From Bacteroidales bacterium (GTDB lineage: Bacteria > Bacteroidota > Bacteroidia > Bacteroidales > UBA10428): a stretch of 64,000 bases of DNA. Under the pieces are notes generated by a model. It ran no database searches, was not told the DNA's origin, and saw only the letters and a program-made list of their open reading frames with translations. How positions within the stretch are numbered: position 1 is the stretch's first letter; the number at the start of each line of letters is the position of its first letter. The stretch covers positions 1-64,000 of the forward strand of contig JAFGOZ010000220.1 of the NCBI GenBank assembly GCA_016926235.1. Direction: 5' to 3'. The position numbers and the translations under genes were made by a program. This document shows, one piece after another, positions 18,690 through 28,205 of the stretch.

Positions 18690-21600
18690 TTATTCCCCTC
18701 GTTTCACCACTTCTACCCACTTACCAGGCTTACGTGCATTAATGCGGTTATCATACATTGCCTCACAGAATACAGTTGGCATATAGAACTTACCCAGATA
18801 TGCAGCATTAAGCAGTATAACATAGGTTTTACTACTGTTATTATTAATATCAAAGTAGGTGTAAACCCTGTCATCCCGGATATCCTGGTATGTAGGAACA
18901 TCCGACTGGTATGGCGATTTATAATCATCCAATCGAGTATTCCGTATTTCCCAACCTGAAGGGAATATCTGATTAAGCGCCATATCTTTATAGGTTCCCA
19001 TTCCGGCACTGTTTGTTATGGTCACTTCAGCCCTGAATTCTGTACCCTGCTCAAGTCTTGATACGTCAATAGAATTGCCATTCATGTCTTTATATACAAT
19101 CTTCATCTTCAGATTCTTTTCTTCTTCTTTCTGGTCGCCTACAGCTGGTTTGCCTTCCATTATCACACGGGCAAACAGTATTCCTTCTCCGTTATTGGTC
19201 ACGCTTACTGTGCCGCCTGTAGAGTTGGTGACATCAATATTTACCTGGTTTACAGGTTTTTCTGATGTCATTTTTGTCGCTTTATCGTTATTGATTGTAT
19301 ACGTGTATTTAAGTTCCTTGGAAGCGCCTTTTTCACCTGCAAATTTGGTCATCGCAAGCAGACAGTATGCCGTTGTTTGTGTACTCATCCAGTAATCACT
19401 GCTTAATTTGTCAGAGATTTTTTGTACTAGAGGCATGGCAGATGTACGTTCATTCATGAGGCTCATAGTTTCCAGTATCATTGCCCAGTCCCGTTCTCGG
19501 GAACCATAGCTGCTATAGAAGCCTGAATATTCTTCTACATCCGTTGCAATGTTGGATGTTATCTCCTTGGCAATTTCGGGCTGGCCTGCAAGTACGTATG
19601 CCGCTGCTAGTCTCCACTTGGCTTGTATGGTTAAGCCTTGTTTTTCACGCAGGCGGTTCATAGCGCTCATTTGCTGCTCGCCTGCTAAAGCTAAAGTATA
19701 CAGCCTGTACGCCTGTTCTAGGTCGTTTTGGGTGTATTCGTAGTATGTACCTGATTCAGCACGCCAGTTTTTGGCTACATCTTTCTGGTATTTCACCCAT
19801 TTTTTCTTCCATCCTGATGGCAGTGCATATCCTTTTGCTTCTGCTTCAAGCAGGAAGTGTCCTGCGTAAGATGTACCCCAGTCACACGGGTCGGATGAGT
19901 TGGGCCAATAACCCATAGCGCCATTTGAAAGAATGAATGTTTTTAATCTTTCAATGGCAGCTTTTACATTGCTTTCAGCCTTGTTCTTTTCAGCTTTGTT
20001 AAGTTCCATCACATCATCAAGGAATAATTGCGGGAAGGCTGCAGAAGTGGTTTGTTCAATACATCCGTGAGGATATGAAAGCAGGTACTTAAGTCTTCTG
20101 CCGAAGTTGATAGGAGGTATATTCGATATTTCAAGAACTGCTGAGTTCGTTCCTTCAATTCCGGGCAATGTGTACTTCGTATTCCACGATTTTCCTGCCT
20201 CAATCATGGCATCAACAGATTCAACCACTTTTGGATTTGGGTTTCTTACATCAATTTCAATAGAGTGCTCTGCTGTTTCCTTGCCACCTTTAACCAAAAC
20301 AGTAACTTTACCAACTCCTAGTTTAGCAGGTACTTTCAGATTGAAAGTCACCATCTGTTCACCTGTTTTCTTAAAGGAAATATTTTGGGTTTTACTGCCC
20401 TGAACTTCCAGTAATTGGTTAGTTTTTATTTCGACTGATACATCTTTTATATCTTCGGTCATAGCAAATACGGTGACAGGCAGTTTTACTTCTTCTCCGG
20501 GACCTAATACTCTGGGTAGTGTAGCAAGTACCATAAGGGCTTTTTTCACCGGGGTAGCTTTTTCCGTGCAACCATATGCAGATTCTTTATTACCGGCTAC
20601 TACAAACGTACGTACAGAACCAATATAATTGGGTAATTCAATAGTATGTGTATTTGATTTACCCTTAGGAAGTGTGAATGGACCCAGGAAGCGAACCATA
20701 GGTTCGAACCGGTTGGCTTTTTTGCCTTCTTCTTCACCTTCTTCGTCCCAGCCACCACCAATGGCAAACATTTGCTCAATACGACCTCCATAGGCTCCCA
20801 TCACTTTATCGTACATATCCCATGTTTTTACACCGAGTGCTTCGCGGGCATAAAATGATTCCCATGGATTGGGTGTCGGGAAGCGGGTAATATCAAGCAA
20901 TCCTTCATCCACCATCGCAACAGTATAGGTCATTTCTTTTCCGTTCTTCTCGCTTACCTGAATTTTTACTTTTTGCTGAGGGGTTAACACATCAGGCATT
21001 TTTAATTCTGGTTCAAGTTTCGTATTGGGATCCAATACTTTTATCGGAATTACTCCGTATAGCCTGATTGGCAAGTCGTTTGCAGTTTGAGCGTGAGGCT
21101 GGATAAGAGTTGTTTGAACATATACGTTGGGTGCCATTTCCGAGGTCACCTTGAAGTTAAATACGGTTTCTCCTTTTTGTGCTTCTACCCAATGTTCTTC
21201 CACTACTCTTGAGCCCGACTCTATGCTTACCAGTGCAAGTCCGGCTTCCGGTGTAGGTATAGAAAGTGATGCAAAGTCCCCAACATTATATTCCTGTTTA
21301 TCTGAAGTAAATACCAGCATGGATGCTTCACCAGGGCGTTTCCCCTTATCACGTCCTGCCCATCCCGGCCAGTCGCAGTAAATAGTTTTTCCTGTAGAGT
21401 GGTTGGATTTTGAATCGTAAACACGAATCAGGTATCTTCCCCATTCAGGATAATTAATACGGAAGTTGCAGGTTCCTTTTCCATTGCGGGTATCTATAGT
21501 TTCGGAGAATACGGGTGAGTAGTATGAACTATTTGAATAGTATCCAAGATTATCATAGGAAGCATCCCACCACCAGCGCCAGCTTACTTTGTAAATTTTC

Positions 21601-24308
21601 ACATCTAATCCTGTAACTGATACAGGTTTTCCGTCACTATCAAGTGTTACAATATCTATGGTATGGGTTGTGTCAGTAAGCAGCATACCTCGTTTATCAC
21701 CACGTGGAGTTTTAATACCTACATAGGTTTTATAGGGTGAAAAAGGTATGGAGAACCTGTCTACACTAAAATCGCCGCCTTCTTCATACACGGTTACATT
21801 AAAGCTGGCGCGGAGCATGCCAGGTGAGTAATTGTTTGTATATAATTCAGCTTTAACGGTTGCTTTTCCCTCTGAATCCAGCTGTCCTGAAAAAATTGTA
21901 TGTTCTTCTGTACTAAAAGTTCTTGTCGGATCATCAAAAGTGTAGTCGCTATATTTTGGGAATTGGGTTGGGATTGGAGTATAACCTACAGTTATTGAAG
22001 TACTTAAATTGCCAGCAGTAGCACCGTGCAGCCATTTAACAAGCATTTCACCTTCCACATACTTATTATCTGCTGTAAGCTTTTCCACACCAAAATCAAG
22101 ATTAATCTTCAGGCGATTAGGTTTTATCGTTTCTATGCGGATTGATTTGGTGAATGTACGGCTGCCTATTTTAACTTTTGCAGTCCAGTTACCGGTTGGA
22201 ACATCCGGGTCGGTTATGGTTGTGAAATTATAAAAACCGTTTTCACCGGTTGTTTTCACTTTTCTGGTATAGGTTTGTCCTAAAGGATTAATAAATTCGA
22301 ATGAAACAGGATGATTCTCAGGAATGAGGTCCTTTTTATCTTCCAGAACAAACATAAGATAAAGGGTATCTCCCGGACGCCAAACACCTCTTTCTCCATA
22401 AATATATCCTTTTACGCCTTTTTGTACAACTGAACCCCCTACATCGAAATTACTTAATGAAAGCGAAGACCCATCATCAAGACGTAAATAACCCCTCTGC
22501 GCATCTTTCTTGGCAATTAATAAGAAAGGTTTTGAATCCACTGTTAAATCACCAAAACCTTCACTATTGGTTTGTGTACTGGCAATTAATTGCTGTTGGA
22601 AATTGTACACCTCCAATGTCACATTTGGCATAGGCTCAGTGGTTTTAAGGTCAGTGACAATAAAACGCATTGAATTATCATTACCCGCTTTGGCTATTAT
22701 TCCAAGGTCAGATGCTAAAATATTCCTAGACACAGCTTTGCGGCTGTTTGAGTAGTAGCTGTCTGAACAGGGATCATCTCTTTCTTCCCAGTAATAATCA
22801 TCATAGTAGTAGTCATATTCATCATAATAATCTTCATAGTAATCCCAATAGCTGGACTCGTCTTCTTCCCAGTATTCAAACTCATCAAGACTGGTCATGT
22901 CTTCTTCCGTTTCAACTTCCTCTTCTCCTTCTTCACTTTCGCAGGCATAAAGTGAATGTTTTTTAGTAAAATCAATCTCAATCCTGTAAATAGCACCTGG
23001 TGCTACTTTTATCAGTTCTGAAAGGTCAAGGGAGAATGTGTTCCATTGTCCGTAATCAATGGGATGATCTGCGGTCAGCTGAATGGTTTTTTTGTAAACC
23101 ATCCTTCCTACACGCTTAAGTTGTGAGTTGCCGTCAAGAGCATTAACCTGTAAGAATTGGGGTATATTGTTTTCATAAATTCTCACAATACTTACGATAA
23201 CTGCTTTCAGGTTAACTGCCTCAAACGGGAAAATAAGCCCGTCTGAATTAGGTATGATAACACCATTTCCTATTAGGCGCACTTCAGGTTTAAGTTCTTC
23301 AAATGTGATGTTACGGGCATCGCTTTCTTTCAATTTGTAACCCAGAATATTTTTTATACCGGCCTGAATATGTAAGGTTGTATTACCTGTCTGCCTGTAT
23401 GAAGTATATGCCCTAACCTCATTATCTTCAATAATATACTTAAGGCTGGCACCGCTTGAAAGGCTGATAAGGCCACTCAGGTTTTGCTTTTTCATTATAG
23501 GGTCGGAAAATTGAATGATGATGTATTGTTCCGGTTGCTGAACAATTTTTACTGACATAACGGAAAAGTCGCTCAGAGAAGGAATATCTACAGTCTCTTT
23601 ACCTTTTACATCTACATTAATAGCATCTCCGTTCCATGATATTTCCACTTTTCCCGGATCATCTGCACGAACCACTTCAACGATCTCAAAGTTATGTGTT
23701 TTACCGTCACCTTCGTGGCTCCATTTTATTGTGAGTTTGTTACCAGATTGCTCAGCAGAAAGCACCTTTTCAATATCCACATCATCAATTTTGTCAGAAG
23801 TATTAATGGTACCGTAGATTTTATTTTTTGTAAGATCAGTATTTACAAGAGGTTTAAAACCTCCAATGTTTACGACAAACGATTGTTTTATCGTTTTAAA
23901 CTGGAAGGTAAAAGTCTTCAGATCTTTTGGCACATCGCTTTTAATCTTCGAGAGGAAGAAATTCACCGTGTATACTGTATTCGACTTGAGTTTTTCATCC
24001 GGTCGAAATTCAATAGTCTGATCATCAATCCAATATGCACTACCCTTTATTGAAGGAGAAAAACCGAATAATTCCATATCAATGGGATTATCATAATTTG
24101 CTTCACCTTCATAAGGTTCAGCAAGCCTTATACGTAATGAAGAGGTATTGGAAATAGTTCCTGAAGTGAAGGCTGAAATAAAGGACCCGAAAGCCGGATT
24201 TATTTCCATTAAAGGGCCTTTCTCTTTTTTCTTACATTGAGGATGCAATACAATTAATAATGCAAAAAGCAATGCTTTGACGATTTTTAGCAGGTTTTTT
24301 GATGTCAT
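18690..24308 (-). CDS. Lipoprotein alpha-2-macroglobulin (thioester-containing)
   Basis: 1872 residues. The lipobox LHPQC (Cys25) follows a hydrophobic signal. An N-terminal Ig-like/MG1 region comes first; the MG2 region starts about residue 635 (GERGVWRPGD), and the A2M central domain with VAMVDEGLLDITRF lies near 1130-1150. The thioester motif CIEQ at Cys1416 (within YPHGCIEQTTS) is intact, followed by the alpha/alpha-toroid helices. Bacterial A2Ms trap or inhibit proteases and are thought to protect the envelope. Unusual is a Cys-bounded hyperacidic, Tyr/Trp-rich insert at Cys456-Cys514. The usual pbpC partner is not adjacent. The paralogous protein at 39074-45229 belongs to a different subfamily. 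Confidence 0.92.
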   Translation of the reverse strand: MTSKNLLKIVKALLFALLIVLHPQCKKKEKGPLMEINPAFGSFISAFTSGTISNTSSLRIRLAEPYEGEANYDNPIDMELFGFSPSIKGSAYWIDDQTIEFRPDEKLKSNTVYTVNFFLSKIKSDVPKDLKTFTFQFKTIKQSFVVNIGGFKPLVNTDLTKNKIYGTINTSDKIDDVDIEKVLSAEQSGNKLTIKWSHEGDGKTHNFEIVEVVRADDPGKVEISWNGDAINVDVKGKETVDIPSLSDFSVMSVKIVQQPEQYIIIQFSDPIMKKQNLSGLISLSSGASLKYIIEDNEVRAYTSYRQTGNTTLHIQAGIKNILGYKLKESDARNITFEELKPEVRLIGNGVIIPNSDGLIFPFEAVNLKAVIVSIVRIYENNIPQFLQVNALDGNSQLKRVGRMVYKKTIQLTADHPIDYGQWNTFSLDLSELIKVAPGAIYRIEIDFTKKHSLYACESEEGEEEVETEEDMTSLDEFEYWEEDESSYWDYYEDYYDEYDYYYDDYYWEERDDPCSDSYYSNSRKAVSRNILASDLGIIAKAGNDNSMRFIVTDLKTTEPMPNVTLEVYNFQQQLIASTQTNSEGFGDLTVDSKPFLLIAKKDAQRGYLRLDDGSSLSLSNFDVGGSVVQKGVKGYIYGERGVWRPGDTLYLMFVLEDKKDLIPENHPVSFEFINPLGQTYTRKVKTTGENGFYNFTTITDPDVPTGNWTAKVKIGSRTFTKSIRIETIKPNRLKINLDFGVEKLTADNKYVEGEMLVKWLHGATAGNLSTSITVGYTPIPTQFPKYSDYTFDDPTRTFSTEEHTIFSGQLDSEGKATVKAELYTNNYSPGMLRASFNVTVYEEGGDFSVDRFSIPFSPYKTYVGIKTPRGDKRGMLLTDTTHTIDIVTLDSDGKPVSVTGLDVKIYKVSWRWWWDASYDNLGYYSNSSYYSPVFSETIDTRNGKGTCNFRINYPEWGRYLIRVYDSKSNHSTGKTIYCDWPGWAGRDKGKRPGEASMLVFTSDKQEYNVGDFASLSIPTPEAGLALVSIESGSRVVEEHWVEAQKGETVFNFKVTSEMAPNVYVQTTLIQPHAQTANDLPIRLYGVIPIKVLDPNTKLEPELKMPDVLTPQQKVKIQVSEKNGKEMTYTVAMVDEGLLDITRFPTPNPWESFYAREALGVKTWDMYDKVMGAYGGRIEQMFAIGGGWDEEGEEEGKKANRFEPMVRFLGPFTLPKGKSNTHTIELPNYIGSVRTFVVAGNKESAYGCTEKATPVKKALMVLATLPRVLGPGEEVKLPVTVFAMTEDIKDVSVEIKTNQLLEVQGSKTQNISFKKTGEQMVTFNLKVPAKLGVGKVTVLVKGGKETAEHSIEIDVRNPNPKVVESVDAMIEAGKSWNTKYTLPGIEGTNSAVLEISNIPPINFGRRLKYLLSYPHGCIEQTTSAAFPQLFLDDVMELNKAEKNKAESNVKAAIERLKTFILSNGAMGYWPNSSDPCDWGTSYAGHFLLEAEAKGYALPSGWKKKWVKYQKDVAKNWRAESGTYYEYTQNDLEQAYRLYTLALAGEQQMSAMNRLREKQGLTIQAKWRLAAAYVLAGQPEIAKEITSNIATDVEEYSGFYSSYGSRERDWAMILETMSLMNERTSAMPLVQKISDKLSSDYWMSTQTTAYCLLAMTKFAGEKGASKELKYTYTINNDKATKMTSEKPVNQVNIDVTNSTGGTVSVTNNGEGILFARVIMEGKPAVGDQKEEEKNLKMKIVYKDMNGNSIDVSRLEQGTEFRAEVTITNSAGMGTYKDMALNQIFPSGWEIRNTRLDDYKSPYQSDVPTYQDIRDDRVYTYFDINNNSSKTYVILLNAAYLGKFYMPTVFCEAMYDNRINARKPGKWVEVVKRGE

Positions 24309-24447
24309 GACGATGAATTTAAAATTTAGGGATACATAAAATTATTAAAAATATCATTAATCACTATCCAATTGTAAGGAAATTATGGAAATAATTTATC
24401 TTCTGATGTAGTTAGGGTAACGGGATAAATAAGTGTATTAATTACAC

Positions 24448-24825
24448 TTAATATTTTATTTTAACCAGTTTCCTGAGCAATTCTGCAATGTTGTTTTCTA
24501 TGGCAGAGTAGGGAAGTATTTCTTTTGAGACATAGATAATAACCATCTGGATTTTCTTTTCAGAGGTATCAAGTTGTTTATAAAAGAGTGATTTGTTCAA
24601 TCTGTAAGCTTCCCTTATTCTTCTTTTAATAAGGTTTCGCACAACGGCTTTTTTAAAATTCTTTTTTGGGACACTTATTGCGATTTGTGCAGGATATGGT
24701 ATATCAAACGAAGCATTTATCCACAAAGCCTTAAACGGGTATTTATCAGTGGCATTGCCTGATTTAAAAATCTTTTCAAAAACTTTCTTGCTGCAAAGAC
24801 GTTCTTCTTTTTTAAATGTATTCAT
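24448..24825 (-). CDS. rnpA: Ribonuclease P protein component
   Basis: 125 residues, normal for the family. The conserved RNR helix is present (VVRNLIKRRIREAYRLNK), and the N-terminal KKEERLCSKKVFEKIF matches the usual L-x-x-x-x-F start. It assists the RNase P RNA in 5' processing of tRNA precursors. It lies downstream of hemD and the DUF4271 gene, an arrangement commonly seen in Bacteroidota, where rnpA is not next to rpmH. Confidence 0.93.
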   Translation of the reverse strand: MNTFKKEERLCSKKVFEKIFKSGNATDKYPFKALWINASFDIPYPAQIAISVPKKNFKKAVVRNLIKRRIREAYRLNKSLFYKQLDTSEKKIQMVIIYVSKEILPYSAIENNIAELLRKLVKIKY

Positions 24826-24907
24826 TTACAAACGGATAAACCATTAGTATTATGCAAAGTAAATAAAAAAAGGGAATAGTGATGGTAAAATGAATACACA
24901 AAGAAGC

Positions 24908-25681
24908 TTAGCTTTTTGAATACTTTTCTTTTCCGTTTACTTTATTGTATTCACATATAAAATTATCCAAAGCCATTGTCATAGAAGGGGCTTCAGGCAT
25001 GGGAGCCATTATATCAAGACGCAGGCCGGCTTCTTTTACTGCATTTGCAGTATGAGCACCAAAAGAGGCTATTTTTGTGTTGTTTTGCTCAAAATTAGGG
25101 AAGTTTTTAAGTAAAGATTTAATTCCCGAGGGGCTGTAAAAAACCAAAATGTCATAATTAACATTTGATAAGTCTGAAAGGTCGCTTGCCACTGTTCGGT
25201 AAAGAATAGCTGGCGAAAAGTTGATCTTATTCTTTTTTAAGGCTTCAGGAACCTCTTCTTTGTGGGCATCAGACATAGGCAGGAGGAATTTCTCGTCACT
25301 ATGTTTCATAATCACTTCCAAAAGGCTTGGGAAAGTCCCGTTACCATAGAAGATCTTTCTCTTCCTGTACACAATGTACTTTTGAAGATAGAATGCTGCT
25401 GATTCTGATATACAGAAATATTTCATCGTATCAGGCACTGTAACACGCAGTTCTGTACAAATTCTAAAATAATGATCAGCTGCAGTTTTGCTTGTAAAAA
25501 TTACAGCACTGTGTTGCAAAACGTCAATTTTGCACTGGCGGAATTCTTTACCGGGCACGCCTTCCACATGGATGAAAGGACGAAAATCAATTTGTAAATT
25601 ATTTTTCTGTGCCAATTCATGATACGGTGATTTTTCCGACGCTGGTTCTGGTTGCGAAACCAATATCTTTCTTATTTTCAA
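24908..25681 (-). CDS. hemD: Uroporphyrinogen-III synthase
   Basis: 257 residues. Two Rossmann-like halves are visible: the first with VIFTSKTAADHYF (about 61-73), the second with VFYSPSGIKSLLKNF (about 175-190) and FGAHTANAVKEAG near the C-terminus. HemD closes hydroxymethylbilane to uroporphyrinogen III for heme or siroheme. Sequence conservation in this family is low, so the call relies on these patterns and on the DUF4271-hemD-rnpA order. The start appears to be TTG at 25681, giving MKIRKILVSQPEPASEKSPY, which resembles the N-terminus of Bacteroidota relatives. Confidence 0.85.
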   Translation of the reverse strand: MKIRKILVSQPEPASEKSPYHELAQKNNLQIDFRPFIHVEGVPGKEFRQCKIDVLQHSAVIFTSKTAADHYFRICTELRVTVPDTMKYFCISESAAFYLQKYIVYRKRKIFYGNGTFPSLLEVIMKHSDEKFLLPMSDAHKEEVPEALKKNKINFSPAILYRTVASDLSDLSNVNYDILVFYSPSGIKSLLKNFPNFEQNNTKIASFGAHTANAVKEAGLRLDIMAPMPEAPSMTMALDNFICEYNKVNGKEKYSKS

Positions 25682-25711
25682 TTTTCACTGATTTTAGTTA
25701 GAACTCTATTT

Positions 25712-26794
25712 CTAGAAACCTCCTGAATTTACAGTGCTTTGGAGGTATTTATATAGCAAAAGAACAGGTAAAATTTCAAGGGTACAAAAATATAAAATCA
25801 AATAGAATTTTAAAATATCTTTATTAATAATTATTTTATATCCTCTGATAAATCGCCAAAAATAAAGGACAACAACGACTCCTAAGCCTATGTAAATGAG
25901 AGGCTTGACTAGTGCATCTGATATGTATGGCAAACAAAGAATAATAGGTAATAAAAAAATTCCGGCGCCTTTATTTGATACAAAAATGTTGTGGATATAT
26001 TCATTAAACTCTTTTGTCCGAAAAAAAATTGCTCCAAGTACTTTGAGGATGATAACCTGAATAATTGAGAATAATGCAATGAGTGAGCAATATAGTAAAT
26101 AGTTAATGAAACCAGAAAAATGGAACAGATTTATATTAAAATATTGCATCGTAATTTGGAGGAATAAACCTAAATTTAGTATAAATACAATATTTAGAAG
26201 TCCTGAAATCCTGGCATAAAGTACATTTCTATCGCGGTGAAGTTTGAAAGACAGTTGATAGTTTAACAATGAGCTAATGATCTGGACAAAATATTTATTA
26301 TAGTATAGTTTTATCCAGGTTAATAAGAGTAATGAGGCAATTATGATGCCAAACATCCAGTCAGCTTTTATTCTTTGAGCGGTAAGGTTATCAATCATAT
26401 TATTTGCAGGTAGTTGTGAAATATACCGGTGATATGCCTGGGCAGAGGTATCAATAACTGAAAGTGAATCGGGATTGAAAACAGGCTGGTAGTTGAAATC
26501 TTTTTTAGGGACTGCATTCACATTTGTTTGGAAAACATCCCATACATCTTTGTGTTTGTTTACAATATTTGCAAAACTCGGCTGATCCGGATCGTATCCT
26601 TTCGATACTTTTTTAAATATTGTGTCAGTTTGGGCAGGCTTTGAGATAACAATTTCAACTGGTCGAGGCTTTCTTATTACAGGAGTTGAGGTTTGCTTAA
26701 TTTCCGGTGTAACAACGTTATCTGCCTGGGGTATTGTATCCTGTCCAATATGTAGAAATTCACTTTGGATAATATAGAAGTTATCTTTTACCAT
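25712..26794 (-). CDS. DUF4271 membrane protein
   Basis: 360 residues. A long soluble N-terminal region (about 1-145) is rich in Pro, Thr and Asp. It is followed by seven or so transmembrane segments (from about 148: WMFGIIIASLLLLTWIKL). The C-terminal membrane part matches the DUF4271 pattern, with KLHRDRNVLYAR and FLYFWRFIRGYKI-like segments. The function is unknown; the family is confined largely to Bacteroidota and sits beside hemD. It begins 27 bases after a TAnnTTTG box and probably heads an operon with hemD and rnpA. Confidence 0.85.
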   Translation of the reverse strand: MVKDNFYIIQSEFLHIGQDTIPQADNVVTPEIKQTSTPVIRKPRPVEIVISKPAQTDTIFKKVSKGYDPDQPSFANIVNKHKDVWDVFQTNVNAVPKKDFNYQPVFNPDSLSVIDTSAQAYHRYISQLPANNMIDNLTAQRIKADWMFGIIIASLLLLTWIKLYYNKYFVQIISSLLNYQLSFKLHRDRNVLYARISGLLNIVFILNLGLFLQITMQYFNINLFHFSGFINYLLYCSLIALFSIIQVIILKVLGAIFFRTKEFNEYIHNIFVSNKGAGIFLLPIILCLPYISDALVKPLIYIGLGVVVVLYFWRFIRGYKIIINKDILKFYLILYFCTLEILPVLLLYKYLQSTVNSGGF

Positions 26795-26820
26795 ACCTGG
26801 GAAGGGATACTAAATTTGGG

Positions 26821-26828
26821 CAAAGGTA
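26821..26828 (-). promoter_or_regulatory. -7 box TACCTTTG for DUF4271-hemD-rnpA
   Basis: Plus-strand CAAAGGTA, read as TACCTTTG on the minus strand, 27 bases upstream of the DUF4271 ATG. It is the probable promoter of the three-gene block. No clear -33 TTTG is seen. Confidence 0.6.
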
Positions 26829-26920
26829 ATAAAGAATTTGGCTCGTTATTCACCTGAAGGCAAAGTTTATTAATTATTTAGCATGTTTTTGGGTATTTAA
26901 AGCTGCTTGGTGTAAAGAAA

Positions 26921-28177
26921 TTACTGTCTCACGTCTTTGTCAGGGGTTACTAATTTGTAGAGTTTATCGGCTCTTCGTACAATTTTGTCAATGGCTATGG
27001 AACATTTCTCTCCTTTGCGGGTATTATTCACTGGTTTCAGGTCCACCCGGATTTCATTAACCATAGTTTGAATGACTCCGGTAGTTGGACCTGTTATAAG
27101 TATTTCATCACCAACCGATAAATCACCTGATTCGATTAAAAATTCCGCCACTTTAATTTTACCGAAATAGTTAGTTCCTTTTCCTATATAAACCTTACGT
27201 TTAGTGGCATTCGAACCATACACCTTGCTCCATTCACCAAGTCTTTTCCCGATGTAATAGCCACCCCAAAAACCCCTGTTGAATACTGTTGTAAGCTCTT
27301 TTTCCCATTTTTTGATCTTTTCCTGTATATAATCATTATTTATATAGGCATTTAGAGCTTCATTGTATATTTGTGTAACGGTTTTTACATATTCCGGTCC
27401 GCGTGCGCGACCTTCTATCTTTAGCACACTTATACCTCTGTCAAGGATTTTATTAAGAAATGGAATAGTGCATAAATCTTTGGGGGACATAATGTATTCA
27501 TTATCAATCAACAGTTCATTTTTATCCTCTTTTTCTCTCACTTCGTAAGCTTTACGGCAGGTCTGAAAACACTCTCCCCGGTTTGCGGAGTGGTTATATT
27601 CATGCAGGCTTAAATAGCACTTACCCGAAATAGCCATACACAAAGCACCATGTATAAAAAGCTCTACTCTCACAAGGTTTCCTGACGGGCCTGTTACATT
27701 TTGTTCTTTTATTTGCTTAATAATATTTCCAATTTGTTCGAGTGTTAATTCACGTGCAAGTACCATTACATCGGCATAACGGGAATAAAATTTTACGGTC
27801 TCGATATTGCTTATGTTAAGCTGGGTCGATATATGAACTTCTACCCCTTGTTCATTGGCATAGTGAAGCACGGACTGGTCGGTGGCAATGATAGCAGTAA
27901 TACCATTTTCTTTAGCTGCATCTACAATTTTCTTCATGGCATCCATTTCACTATCATAAATAACTGTGTTGAGCGTGAGGTAGGCTTTTACATCATGCTC
28001 GTGACAAATGCCAGTAATTTTTTTGAGATCGGCAAGAGTAAAATTGTTGGACGAACGAGCCCGCATATTTAATTTTTCCACCCCGAAGTACACCGAATCT
28101 GCCCCACCCTGAATAGCAGCCATCAGGGACTCGTATGACCCTGCAGGTGCCATAAGTTCAAAATCTTCCCGCTTCAT
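26921..28177 (-). CDS. Peptidase U32 family protein (tRNA-hydroxylation type)
   Basis: 418 residues. The opening FELMAPAGSYESLMAAIQGGADSVYFG pattern is characteristic of U32, and the signature region at about 175-207 is complete (ELFIHGALCMAISGKCYLS, then SANRGECFQTCRKAY). The Cys residues there (two in CMAISGKC, two in ECFQTC) resemble those that hold an Fe-S cluster in related enzymes. Several family members (TrhP, RlhA, UbiU/UbiV) act in prephenate-dependent hydroxylation of tRNA, rRNA or ubiquinone precursors rather than as proteases, so a role in RNA modification is more likely than collagen degradation. A C-terminal beta domain (about 325-400) matches the YrrO/TrhP-like extension. Confidence 0.87.
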   Translation of the reverse strand: MKREDFELMAPAGSYESLMAAIQGGADSVYFGVEKLNMRARSSNNFTLADLKKITGICHEHDVKAYLTLNTVIYDSEMDAMKKIVDAAKENGITAIIATDQSVLHYANEQGVEVHISTQLNISNIETVKFYSRYADVMVLARELTLEQIGNIIKQIKEQNVTGPSGNLVRVELFIHGALCMAISGKCYLSLHEYNHSANRGECFQTCRKAYEVREKEDKNELLIDNEYIMSPKDLCTIPFLNKILDRGISVLKIEGRARGPEYVKTVTQIYNEALNAYINNDYIQEKIKKWEKELTTVFNRGFWGGYYIGKRLGEWSKVYGSNATKRKVYIGKGTNYFGKIKVAEFLIESGDLSVGDEILITGPTTGVIQTMVNEIRVDLKPVNNTRKGEKCSIAIDKIVRRADKLYKLVTPDKDVRQ

Positions 28178-28197
28178 AAATTGCTTTAATTTTCATG

Positions 28198-28205
28198 CAA
28201 AGTTA
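28198..28205 (-). promoter_or_regulatory. -7 box TAACTTTG for U32 gene
   Basis: Plus-strand CAAAGTTA, TAACTTTG on the minus strand, 21 bases upstream of the U32 ATG and overlapping the end of the upstream kinase gene. Confidence 0.55.

Noticed and set aside
26921..28177. U32 protein as a collagenase
   Set aside because: The family name is historical. The segments seen match members involved in RNA or quinone hydroxylation, so a protease role is not supported.
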